A stretch of 64,000 nucleotides of DNA. Origin: Blastobasis lacticolella. Lineage: Eukaryota > Arthropoda > Insecta > Lepidoptera > Blastobasidae. This document shows, one piece after another, positions 42,011 to 53,600 of this stretch. Under the pieces are notes generated by a model. That model was not told where the DNA came from and ran no database searches. It was given only the letters and a program-made list of their open reading frames with translations. Position 1 is the first letter of the stretch. Each line of letters begins with the position of its first letter. The translations under genes and the position numbers were made by a program. The stretch lies in the NCBI GenBank assembly GCA_905147135.1, contig LR990054.1:14917001-14981000 (forward strand), given 5' to 3'.

Positions 42011-44137
42011 ATGCTAGCGCGAGTGATTGCCCTTACGGTGGTGTGCGCGGCGACGGCGCAGGTGTTCCACAAGGTGGAGCTCTCGGATGAGAGGACGCCC
42101 TACGATTACGTGAAGGACCGCCTGGACTCGTTGGCCACGGACGCCAAGTCGGGATTGCCTCTGGCCAGCTCGTACGAAGTGGAGGAGAGTGTGGATTATC
42201 CCGAACAGATTGAGGGGGCAGCGTCGTCGATCCTGAACACCGTTGGCGGTGTGGGTGTGGGTGGTGTCGGTGGTGTCGGTGGAGTCGGACTCGGCGGGAT
42301 AGGGCTCGGACAAGGGCTAGGGATCGGCGCTCTCGGCGGTCTCAGCCAGGGCATAGGCATTGGCTTGGGTGGCCTCGGAGGCGTCGGCGGGCTCGGAGTC
42401 GGCGGCGGTGGCGTGGGCGGCGGCGTCGGAGGCGTCGGGCTCGTCAACCCTGGCCTAGCTGGCATAGGAGTCGGCGGCCTGGGAGGCCTCGGCGGCGGCC
42501 TGCTGTACCACCCCCTTCTTGGCGCCCAAATCGGCCAGGGATACATAGACAAGAAGGCGTACGACTCCGCCCAAAAGAAGGGCGCCGATGAGAACGTGGA
42601 GAAGTTGGAAAAGAAAGTCGAGGAAGAATCGAAACATGGGCAGGAAGGATTCCAGCAGGCCGCCGCCGCCGCTAAGGCTGAGAAAGGCGAGTCCAGCTTC
42701 TACAAAGATGAGGAGGCCAAGAAAAAAGCTGCTGGAGACGAGAAATTCTACGAGGGCGGTCAGAAGTTTGACAAGCATGGTAAGTTCAATTTATTAACCA
42801 CTTGACTGTACTCGCTTTAAAAAATAAGTTAGTGTATATTCATACATAACGCTGTGACTCCTTTCCAGGTGGTAATGAAGAGCAGCTGAAAAAAGCGAAG
42901 AGCCACAAGAAGGGGCACGTGAGCAAGGGTTTCAAGTCGTCCAGCAGCAAGAATGAGGAGGAGAAAACCGAGAGTTTCTATGACGAGGCTCATGACGAAG
43001 CTGACCATAAGACAGCCGGTCACAACGCTGGTGCTTACGGAGAGAACTCCCAGCAAGGGTTCAAGGGTGCTCACGAGGAGAAGATTCTGGACGCCAATGC
43101 TCACGGCAAGGAAGGTCACCACGTCTCCGAGCAGAAGATCGATGATACCAAGGGCAACAAGGTGGGTGGATACTTTATTTTATTATACGCAGTGACAAAC
43201 GAACAGTCTTCCTGGTGGTAAGCGCTAACTACCGTCCATAACATCTACGATTCATGCATTCAAGTTGCAAGCAACAAAAATGCAGAACCGCAGGTGCGTT
43301 GTCACTGTGAGGACTTAAGATGAAATGCGCTGGCTACCTTATTCTTCAAAGCGGAACACAACAGCGTCAAATTAAATTCATTTCGCTATTTATTACGCGG
43401 CTAAGATACAGACAGGTCATCGGTAACTAATTAATAGTTATATCTGTAGCCCATAACAGTTATTTAGGTTTCATAGCCTTTTTTTGTTTTGCAACACAAT
43501 TTACAACAAAATAAATCTACCGCTATCCGTACTTAAAACAAAAAAAATATCCACATTAAAAATATGTATGACACGATGATACGTAGCTATTCATCTGGTC
43601 AGTCCTTTATGTAGATCTAGACTTTACGCGCCAAAGCACCGAACTCAAATAAAGTACCTACTTAATAGACTGTTACCAAAATGTAAAAATATTTAAGCCA
43701 ATCTATCGAATATAAAACTAATGACTTTGAAAGACGGTGCGATATAGCTGTTGTCCAAAACTTATTCTCAATTTTCATTATATAAAGGACAACCTAAGTT
43801 TGATTGTCCTAAATGCCCATACAATCCGCATAAGCAGATAAACTTAGAGACTAAAGATAAACTGGTGTTTTCTTATAATTTAAATGAAAAGATATCTCTC
43901 ATGAAATTGTTCTCTGAAAACATTCATCACCTTGACACCGTGCCTTCCGTAACCCACTCTTCGATCCCCTAACCTCCTTTCGTATTCCAGGGCGAATTCC
44001 TGCAGAAGGGCTACAAAGCCGGTGCAGAACAGCTGGAGAAATTCAACAATCTGGGCGCGCACTCCGTCCACGGCCACCAAGAAGCCAGCGGTGGTTTCCA
44101 GCAAAGCAAGGGAGTGCTGCCGATCCATCGCCGTTGA
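42011..44137 (+). CDS. Secreted Gly-rich cuticular-type protein, 3 exons, 402 aa
   Basis: Exons 42011-42779, 42869-43161 and 43991-44137 (TGA) join with consistent phases 1 and 0. The introns begin GTAAGT and GTGGGT and both end CCAG. Residues 1-16 form a signal peptide (MLARVIALTVVCAATA). Residues 79-163 are a Gly/Val/Leu/Ile low-complexity block of GVGG, GLGG and GIG repeats with almost no charge. From residue 175 the protein becomes strongly charged: Lys/Glu-rich helix-prone stretches, GFQQ, FYKDEEAKK and FYDEAHDEADHK words, and His/Gly-rich spacers. Secretion, the Gly-rich block and the FYDE/H-rich tail resemble hypothetical cuticular proteins of Lepidoptera and related fly proteins; no chitin-binding Rebers-Riddiford motif is present. 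Role inferred: extracellular structural matrix, cuticle or possibly eggshell or silk. Intron 2 holds a family I repeat. Confidence 0.88.
43205..43385 (+). repeat. Family I repeat in intron 2 of the cuticle gene
   Basis: CTTCCTGGTGGTAAGCGC, GATTCATGCATTCAAGTTGC, GAACCGCAGGTGCGTTGTCAC and GCGCTGGCTACCTTATTCTTC. It begins about 45 bp after the exon 2 donor. Related to 37150-37345 and 45145-45290. Confidence 0.65.
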
Positions 44138-44172
44138 GATGTCAGTGGGGTTACACAACAGATATTGCTTTG

Positions 44173-44178
44173 AATAAA
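44173..44178 (+). terminator. Polyadenylation signal AATAAA
   Basis: Canonical hexamer 36 bp after the stop codon of the cuticle-type gene, followed by a T/G-rich stretch (TTTGATTTGTTTTC). The 3' untranslated region would be only about 55-65 nt. Confidence 0.8.
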
Positions 44179-44232
44179 TACTCGTTTGATTTGTTTTCTA
44201 TTGAGATTTTGAAGCTGTGCGTTTTATTTTTT

Positions 44233-44425
44233 TCTAGTGGACCCGCCGCGACTTCGTTCGCGTACACCTACTTAACCCCGACCTCCTTTTTTTCTTATAA
44301 ACCTTCCATTTGAATCACTCTTTCTATGTTTGAAAACCGCATTAAAATCCGTTGCGTAATTTAAAAGATCTAAGCATACATACAAAAATACGTACATAGA
44401 TATATAGTACTAGGGACAACGGCGT
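44233..44425 (+). repeat. Family P repeat just 3' of the cuticle gene
   Basis: AGTGGACCCGCCGCGACTTCG, CTTATAAACCTTCCATTTGAA, GCATTAAAATCCGTTGCG and TTTAAAAGATCTAAGC. It starts about 55 bp past the poly(A) signal. Confidence 0.8.
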
Positions 44426-45600
44426 GTAGATATAGCTTTTGTTCACCTCTAGTTGTCCCAAAGAGCTTGTTGTTGTTGTTCTTTGCCCCCTGCCACAGAG
44501 GTTTTCATGACTGTCAAAGGAATTGGCAAGGGATTATTGATCCATGTTGGTTAATGGCAAGGGACAACATACGATGAACGACTTGTTACTTATCAAACTT
44601 AGCCGTATCGTGTGATGTCCTTTAGAGTAGAAAGTAGCATTAAACGGTCCAAACCCATCTAAGTTCATAAAAGGCGACTAATGTCATAAAGAACGACAAT
44701 ACCTCTGTAAGTCAAAAATCTAACAGCATTTCCTGTAGTGTATTTTCAAATCTCCAACTCTTAAGACTCAAGTCCAGCAGTGGACTGTTATAAGCTTTCG
44801 ATGTGATGTGAACCAAAAAAGATACTCCATACGCAGTGAAGCGTGCTATGGTAGCGTACTGTTCAATTTTATTATATCTGTCGGCGGTAACTGTCGTCCA
44901 TAACATTTACAGATGTCTTGTCGTAACGTAACTGGTCGATGTGCATTACTTACAGCATTTTGTACAGTGTCACAAACGTATCTAACTGGCTGACGGCGCT
45001 GTTTTGACATTGACATGTTATTTCAAATACATTTGACAATGAAGTGCCGTCATTTCTCCACAGTTCCACTTTTGACCACCGGGTCAGATAAGTTTGTGCC
45101 ACTGTGCTGTACAGTCATATGTTTAGGCTTTGTGGCTATTTGTAACAAAAATGCGGAACCGCACTGTTATCACTGTGGCTAAACCAGATATGCCTAATGC
45201 CTGTGTTTACACTGCCCACCTCACCCTCCGAACCGGAACACAACGCGAACGCATGGCCGTAGAAACAGATAAGGCGGTGGTGTGATACCCACCCGGCGGA
45301 CTACGGCTTGAGAGTCCCTTCGGAAAATTGTGTTGTAATTTGATATTAGCCTGAGTGGCCAAGCGGTTAGGGTATGCGACTTGTAAGCGAGAGGTACCGG
45401 GTTCGAATGCTGCTGCGGCCAATCTGGTCAGGCTCCCCTGGTAGCAGGGCCAGCGACATTTCGATCAATCCTATAGAAAACCGCAAGAAATGTTTTAACT
45501 TTGTCTAAAACCAATTGAGTGAATAGGCTGTACCTCGACAGGCATGCTCCATCTTTCAGCATAAGATAAGGGTCCAATGGCAGGCTAGTCCAGTAAAAAA
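44426..45600. repeat. Repeat cluster: families F, H, I, SINE-T and LINE J1
   Basis: 44610-44800: decayed family F words (AGGCGACTAATG, GTCCAGCAGTGGACTGTTAT). 44985-45105: inverted family H. 45145-45290: family I (AACAAAAATGCGGAACCGC). 45345-45465: SINE-T head plus a short body (AGTGGCCAAGCGGTTAGGG, CTTGTAAGCG, GGGTTCGAATGC, AATCTGGTCAGGCTCCCC). 45505-45600: LINE J1 3' end (GTGAATAGGCTGTACC, GGCAGGCTAGTCCAGTAAAAA). No gene. Confidence 0.65.
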
Positions 45601-46186
45601 TCCAACGATGTAAACAAACCACCTTAGTGATTTATAAAAAAATAAAACTAATTGCATACAACAATGTACTCTTTAAACCGTCGAAACAAAAGAACAAATG
45701 TAAATTCACACCATGGGTCTTTCATTTGGCTTTAGTTTTATAAGCAAATAACCACTTAAAACAATGTACATATCATCAAAAATATTAAATTTTAATTTTT
45801 CCATTTTTGTCGTTAGATAGACCGTAGATAGCTAGGTACCTACTCGTTTTCTTGATATGTGTAGACGAAAAGACGCTGAGAGACTACTTTGGTACTTATT
45901 AATAAGCAATTCATAGTGTAATAACAAGGAAAAACATTATAAAAAACCAGAACATGTTTACAACTAAAACCGCTTTAAAACTGAAAGATAAGGGTAATTA
46001 TAGCGAAATATTAATTAATCTTATATAGATGGACTCTCCGTAATTTTCATTATCTACAATACATGAGGAAAATAAACACAGACATAAAGTACTACATATT
46101 ATTATTAGGTTAAGTAATCACAAACTACAATTTCATTACTGGCGAAACATGCATAAAAATCAAAACAAACACAATGGAATTATTAA
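45601..46186. other. AT-rich stretch, nothing identified
   Basis: No repeat or exon is recognised. If the exon at 46187-46337 is real, this would include its 3' untranslated region, read on the minus strand. Confidence 0.4.
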
Positions 46187-46337
46187 CTAATTATTAAAAC
46201 GTAAAGTTTTCTTCTTCGTCCGAAAAGAACATTTTGCATCGACGCCATTGCAATACAAAACACCCGGAGAGCCGTTCTTATCCAGGGGACTGTTCGAGAA
46301 AAATCCAGACTCGTCACTGGATTGGCTCAAATTCAAA
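46187..46337 (-). CDS. Orphan terminal exon; possible alternative C-terminus of the RING gene
   Basis: On the minus strand a good acceptor (TTTTTATCAATTTCAG) opens a frame of 49 codons ending TAG. The peptide runs LNLSQSSDESGFFSNSPLDK and ends with a basic RTKKKTLRFNN tail. It needs a preceding exon that leaves two bases. Exon 7 of the RING gene, cut at the weak donor GG/GTACAG (47645/47644), would leave exactly two bases and join in frame as PESAG-LNLSQ. The product would be 287 residues instead of 246, close to vertebrate RNF212/RNF212B lengths. Serine richness matches the rest of that tail. It could instead belong to another gene; no other partner exon was found. Confidence 0.4.
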
Positions 46338-46670
46338 CTGAAATTGATAAAAAGCGTAAAATACAAAAATCTATTCTAAAAAAGAAATTAACACAACGAT
46401 TCTTTGTCGCGAACCGATTGCTAAAACAATAAAGAAAATTATCACTGGCCAAAAAAGCTAACAATTTCGTAAAAGCAACAAAAGAGATCGGCGGCGGCGT
46501 GATGAATAATTTATACGAGACAAAATAAAAAAGAAATCAAATTCACAATTTGAATTAAGAACGTTCAATTTCATCCAATTCGAACATAATTTGCATTTAA
46601 GTAATTTCTTTCTTTCCAGCCAGTTGTGGAAGTTAGGATAATGAACGCAAAACTTTTTTATCGTAAAAAA

Positions 46671-47484
46671 TATACAGGGTAGGGCATGTAACAGGAGCAA
46701 TTAATTAAAATATAGACCGTTTAATTAACCAGTAATAAGTCCACGTAGTTTTAATTTAATGCAATGAAAAATTAATTAATTAATATTTTCAAACAAAATA
46801 ATTCGAGCCAGCAGACCGTCATGTCCGATCGGTATAAATACTTCACATTAACATTACGATCGTTTACGTCCGAGGTCGCCCCAGTTCAAGGAACCATAGA
46901 TCTAACGTCCGATAACTGTCAATTTCGCGATGATACAATGAGCAGTTTTCCAATAGGTATCTAAAGCATTCCTAACCACTCACTAGATGGCGCCCCGACA
47001 ATTTTGGTAATTGATAATCGCTTGAAATAGGTTCTTAGCAAACAGGATATAAACACTGGGTACGTTGTATTGGATAATATTGTATTTGTCAATAGTTTTC
47101 AACCATTTTAGAGGTTGTAATAATAATGGAACATAGTGCCAATTTCCATAAATATAATCTTTTTACATTTCGTTCAACCTTTAACAGTTATGTTTATGTT
47201 AACAAACATGTTTTTTTTTATTTAAATCACATTAAATCACTGCCACCATCATACAGATTAAAAAAAGATTACCAAAATTGTAGGAGCGCCATCTATTGAT
47301 GCTTTTTGAAACCAACTATCAATACCTACTGGAAAACTCCTCATTATTCATTGATTATGGAATGTAACTTTATATTACGATTCCTTTGATCTCACTTTGA
47401 AATTTTAGAATCAGCTCAAGCTCGGATGCTCTGTGGAGTCAACGTTTACATTAATAGCTCCTGTTACAGGGCCCACCCTGAATA
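46671..47484. mobile_element. DNA-transposon-like element with nested inverted repeats
   Basis: Outer ends: left ACAGGGTAGGGCATGTAACAG then GAGCAATTAAT; right, inverted, TCAGGGTGGGCCCTGTAACAG then GAGCTATTAAT. TA-rich flanks suggest a TA target. Inside, 46939-47343 has its own imperfect inverted arms of about 70 bp (GTTTTCCAATAGGTAT with TAGATGGCGCCCCGACAATTT, against GTTTTCCAGTAGGTAT with TAGATGGCGCTCCTACAATTT). No transposase. Probably one MITE inserted in another. Confidence 0.6.
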
Positions 47485-47616
47485 TGAATCAATGAAGAGT
47501 TGATAAAGAATACAGAACCATTTTAGAAAATTTCATTGGCCACCAAATATTATTGGACAGATTAAAATGCAATTTCGCATAGGCAGTGTCGCTAGCTTGT
47601 AGTGTTAGCGGTACCA

Positions 47617-50600
47617 TTATAGATTCTTTAAAAAGTGGCTGTACCCTGCCGACTCCGGCGTGGGTGGGGTGAACACCGTCGACGATATCTTGTTGGATGT
47701 GTTGGACCTCTGCAAAGGAAGTATTGTAAGCTGACTTGAAAGTTATGAACTTTTTTAAGCATTTTTATGGAGGGAGAGAAGTGAAGAAACGTGATGAGAG
47801 ATAGGTATGTAAGAGATTAAAGCCACCTATGGACTCTCGCTGTACGAGTGGCTAGGTGCACGGGGTGCGCAAATATTCCTTTTCTAAGTTGTATTTACGA
47901 ATGATTCTTATTAAAAGTAGATACAGGAAAGTATAAAATATAAGAAAATAGGTAGGTTGACCGAAATAGACACACTTTAACTGTGTGAAGGTGCGAGTTA
48001 GTAGCCGACTGCATGTCGCCCGCGACACGTCGACTGCAGGCAGCGCCAGTTTTTTCTGAGTAATACTCAAACTTGGAATACTCATGACTAACTGAAATAC
48101 GGCGCTGTCATCTGCAACGGCCCTGCTACGTGCTGTGCCCTACGCACCTTAGCCACAAAATCTTGGGGCGGGCCGTTTTTTTAGTTTATGCCTTAACAGA
48201 GTGCTTGCTACCTAAAAATGCCAATGAAATCAGAAACTTGGCAAATTTTCATGCATCCATCATATTTTCCCTTATCACAGTAATTAGTAGTTTTCACATA
48301 AAAACGTAAATGGTTTCACAAAAAAAGGTACCAAAAATGTAATACCAAAAAATTATATTCAAGGCACGTAGGTAATTAATTATGTAGCGTTCGACTACAC
48401 GCGATTGCAAGCCCTGTAATAATAGAGCTTATAATAGTACGAGTAGGTAAACGTCCGTAGTCTAGTTGCGCCATTATGTTTTATTTATTTAGTGTTATAA
48501 TGAATATTAACCGAATTGAAATGATCCGTGTGGTAGAGTAGAATAGCACCAACCCCTTACACTCCTGGGTGTCGTACAAGGCGACTAATGTTTCCGAGGC
48601 AAAAGATATAGAGTCTCAGTAGACTGGCCAATGGGCATCAGCTTTCCATTATTATTATATAAAACTGCGATCTCCAACCCGCCTGCCAAGCGTAGAAATA
48701 ATGACAATAACCTCCCCATTCATGGGAGAGGCCCTTAGTCCTGCAGTGGACTGTTATGGGCTGTGATGATGATGATGATAATGAAAATGAGTCTTACACT
48801 AGGCTCTCACCTGGCTGTGCGTGCTATGAGCGCTGTGCGGGACGGAGCTTGAAGAGCGTTGCTTGGTGACCCGGTTCGGCGTCACCAGACTCGATTGGTA
48901 TTGCTGAACACAAAATAATACAAAACTTTAACATATCGATAATGCACATACACTCGCTCGTAAGATTTTTGTGTGGAATGAGCTCCCAGCCAGTGTGTGT
49001 CCTTTGGGCTATGACATGGGATAGTTGAAGAGGTATATTGGAGGTCTGCTTAGAGGCGGGCAACGCATTGGTAACGCTCCTTGTATTGCTGATGTCCATA
49101 GGCAGCGGTGATCACGCACCATCAGGTGGCCCGCTTGCCTGTTGTTGGGGTCGTTCGTTCACTGTCCAGCTTTGGACTTTGTCTTCAAATCGAGGACATT
49201 TTATAGAAAGTTTAGATTCCCTAGCAACCTACCACCGAGCATGTATGAAATGAAAATGTGGATGAAGTGGAGTAGGCTTGTTTGGAACCCGTGGCTTGTG
49301 TGGCCACGTCTGGCTGCTTTGTCCGACTAATCCGACGATGTGACCGTAGCAAGGATAACAATATATTTATAGACATTGAAATAAACAGAAAGCAACACCA
49401 CTAAATAAAATTATGTACAGTCGAGTTCATTAATAAGTGAGCATTACCAAGGCTTTAAATATAAATGTACATGAAAGGGTACCTTTATATCTGAGCAGAA
49501 TTATCAATCAAACATATGTACATCTGCTCAGATATATAAGTACCCTTCCATGTACATTTATATTTGAAGCCTTGGCAATGCTCACATATTAATAAACTCG
49601 ACTGTACAAAGTAAGACATTATTTGCCTCCTCCATAGAGAAAAAAAAGTACTACGTCCTCCCCCGACGGGCAAGAAAGGGCGTCGTGACGCTATGTATAT
49701 GTGTCATGTATACGCACTTTTGACCTTTTTCAGGCAAAGCCTATTTGAAATAGGATGCCACCGCTTTCGAAACCGAGGCTCAGACACTGAGTATTGACAC
49801 TCACGGAAAGCAATAAATAAACGAAGAATTTGCTGTCATTATTATTTGCTAATGAACAAGTATTTATTCCTATGAAAGTCGCCTGTTTTTTCTAGGTATT
49901 TATGGCTATAGACGCAACGACGTAGCAGTGAACTTGAAGCGTGCTTTATTTTAATTTATGGTGACAATATCAAGACATGGCAGAACAATAGGTTAAATCT
50001 TTGAAGGACTTATTCATATCATAATATCATACTCGTTTTATATCATAAAAAACAAGTCATTGCCATGTGTCCGTGAATGCGCCGAATACGTCTTATGTCT
50101 AAGCAAATTATTGAATGTGTTTGTTTCAGAATGTTAGTATTTTGTACCTAAATCTTTACATCAAATAGATAAAACATAATAAGCACACACATAACGCCCG
50201 ACCTTTTTCCCGATTCATTAAAGATATGAATGAAGTAGAATAAAGCACCAACAACTTCCTGTACAGTGTACAAGGTGACTAATCTTACACCCGTCTTCAC
50301 AAACTATAGTAAAACTTGACCGCGACGGAGGTGACCTGTCAATTGTGGCGCTAGTTCTGCGTTTTATGTATGCGTAGATGTAGTAGTCTGTGACAAAATT
50401 CGAATATCGCCAACAATGGGAAATGGATAAGAAGAAACGTAACCGAAAAAGTAACTAACATGTCCCGAATGTGAAACTTTTTTTTTTAAATTAATAATAG
50501 GCTTGCATTAATTGACCTCAACTCACCTCATGGAAAGCGACGATGAGGTCGAAGATGTAGTATGTACAAGAATAATGGAATTATGGTTCGTGTCAAATAA

Positions 50601-53600
50601 TAGGTTGGGGAGAAAGTTTCTTCGCGTTTTATATGAAAATTCAAAACATTTTTTAATATAGTTTATTTACATTTAACTAAAGTATGTAGGTACCATTTTG
50701 TTCGATAACTTTTTGCCATCTTATAGGTAGGGACATGATCCCATTACTATAGAAATTTTGGGGCTTCTGATCAAAAAACTGCGTCAAGTAGTTTTGGCAG
50801 TCCTCTCGTGATGTTAACCTGACACTGCCTAAAGAATTCTGAAGAGACCGAAACAGGTGGAATTCTGAAGGTGCAAGGTCAGGACTATACGGCGGATGCA
50901 TTAACACCTCCCAGCCAATATCTCTTCATTTTTGCTGAGTGGTTAAAGATGTGTGAGGTCTAGCGTTATCATGATGAAAAACCACACCCCTTCTGTTGAT
51001 TAATTCCGGCCGCTTAATTTCAACTTCTTGCTTTAATCTTATCAGTTGTTCGCAGTAGAGTTCTGAATCGATGGTCCTGGCTGGTGGTAACAGCTCATGA
51101 AGCAAATGAATAATGCCCTTCCAATCCCACCACACACACACAGCATCACCTTGTTGCGAGTTAACCCGGGTTTCGCCACAGTCTGTGAAGCCTGACCGGC
51201 CTTTGACCATGACCTTTTTCGCACGTTCTTGTCGTACGTGATCCACTTTTCATCACCAGTTATCAATTTCTTAAAAAATGGTTCGGTTTCATTACGTCGT
51301 AATGAAGATACAAATGAGTACACGGTTCATTAGGTTTCTTTCAGAGAGCTCGTGAGGTACCCAAATATCGAGCTTTTTTGTGTACCCATTTTTTTTCAAA
51401 TGCGCCAAAACTATTTTGTGGTCAATTCCCAGTTCTTCAGCTACGTCGTAACTACTGATATGCCGATCTTGCTCCACTTTTTCAAAAATAGCATCCATTT
51501 TATCCGTAACAGGGTGACCAGAGCGACGTGCATCTTTGACATCAAAATTTTTCGGATTGAAAACGCTTAAACCAAATTTGTGCTACTCTCACAGACACTG
51601 CATTAGGTCCATAAACACCGCAAATTTTTTTCGCGGCTTGCGTTGCATTTTTACCTTTATTGTAGTAAAATTTTACAATGTATTTAATTTCTTCATTAGA
51701 TTCACTCATCTTGACGGTAAGAACTTGACTTCATAATTTGATATTGGAATTATCTTCTTTAAAATTTAACTTTTAAATGATACCAAAACCAGCCAGGTAC
51801 AAATAGTATAGCCAAAAAGGTTTTATTACAAGTTCATACATACTATATGCGAAACTTTTTCCCCAACCTAATATATCAATATTTGACGTAGAGTGAGGGC
51901 CACGAGAGTTTGCGCCCGACTGATAATGTCAAGTTTAAGCCACAATACACAAAACAATCAGTTTTACTTATAGCGCAATTTACTTATTTTTTTTTTATTT
52001 AGTTGTCTGCATTAGCAGCGGAGTCTCCTGCGTGTCATAATGTTTTAGAACTGGCCTGTAATATTTTATACTGTGTTTTGGTTTTTTGCATGCTACTTCC
52101 ACCAGTTCCACCGGATCCGCATAATGCGATAGGCAAGATTTCTGATCCGCTTTGGCCGTCCTAGTAATGGTAGTTTTACAGAGAGACGATTAAAAAGATA
52201 AACAGTTCAAATAATTGTAATAAATAGCGTTGATTAGACACGATTGTCAAAAATAAATCAAAAGTCCGTTAGATGTAGAAAAATGTAGACATTTTGCGCT
52301 TTGTTCTCAGTAAAGGTACTAAAATTAAATATCTTTTTACGAAACACCTTCCAGAGGAACTTCGGTTATTTACCAAATTAATATTTGAGAACCCTGTCTA
52401 AGGAGCGCCATCTAGTGAGACACGCCGAAATACACTTTTTATTTTTTAAGTTGATTTCTGAAAATTCCCCAATACGTGAAGCGATGTAGGCTACCTATAC
52501 GTTGGAGATTTTGTAAACTACGAAATTCTACAATAGACGTACGAAAGATGCAGATACAGGTGTACTTACAGTGTAAGGCGTACTTTTGGCCGGCCTCTTG
52601 TATGATGGTGTCGTCTGTATGTAATTCGGCGACACATTGCCGTTGGGAGATATTGGCATGCTGAACGGTGAGAATTGCTCTGAAATGACTTGACTTTTCA
52701 ATGCTGTCTTATACACGGAAAATATACAAATACAAATAAATTTATTGAAAAAATCAAATTAATATTATGTATGTATTATGTTGTTACACGTTTCCAGTAC
52801 ATAAACTAGTGTTACAGATAAATGGAAAGGTTTTTATGGCCTCCACACTAGGGCAGGCCTATATGGTGGGAGCAGATTGTATGTAAGAATTAATCTATTA
52901 ACTATAATGTGGGCAACATAACAATTTCATTGTGGGTTAAATTCAAGAAATTAAAAAGATAAAAGTAGAAATTAAAGAAGAAATAGAAATAAGTACTTAA
53001 AATAAGATTATGATGTATGTGTGTGTGTTGTGTGTGTGTTGTGTGTGTATCAGGCAACTGATCAAGTTAAAGCACATTACGGTGCATTTAGACCAAGCGA
53101 GCGATCTCGCTCTCCTCCTCTATCATATTCGTATTCGCTTGGTGTAAACTGGGAACGGCGTTTAGTTATTCTATGAGGCATTCTAGAATGTTCTATAGAG
53201 CAATTCCCCTAAACTGATTCTAGATTGACCGTATAACATCTATCGGGACCATCAGGTGATCAACTTGCTCGTTGGCCTGATCTATACATCTCAAACAAAC
53301 GCCAACGAATTTGTTCGGCATCCATACAAACTGCGTTTTGTCGATTGCTTCTATCTTTTTATGTTACCGCCACGCTTCGGATGGCCGGCACACGCCAACG
53401 AACGATCAGTGGCGTTTGTTAATCTTAAGTTAATCCGCCTAATAGGACAATCGAAATTAATGAAACCCATTCGTTGGCGTTCATTGGGCCGGTGTGTCGT
53501 TACACACCATGAGAGAAGAGGCTAACACAAGTATGACCGCGACACAGCTCCCGCCACGGGACCGCGATTGTTTCCTTCTCTCAATACTGTAAGTTTGGAA

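Noticed and set aside
42014..42778. Antisense frames over the cuticle gene (Pro-rich and Leu-rich, 99-118 codons)
   Set aside because: They mirror the Gly-rich and Lys/Glu-rich sense codons. The sense strand has signal peptide, splice sites, TATA box and poly(A) signal.
47990..48130. Possible extra RING-gene exon giving MTAPYFS-stop after a CAG acceptor
   Set aside because: The acceptor has a poor pyrimidine tract and the block looks repeat-derived. The exon at 47709-47617 has a far better acceptor and a longer Ser/Thr/Pro-rich in-frame continuation.
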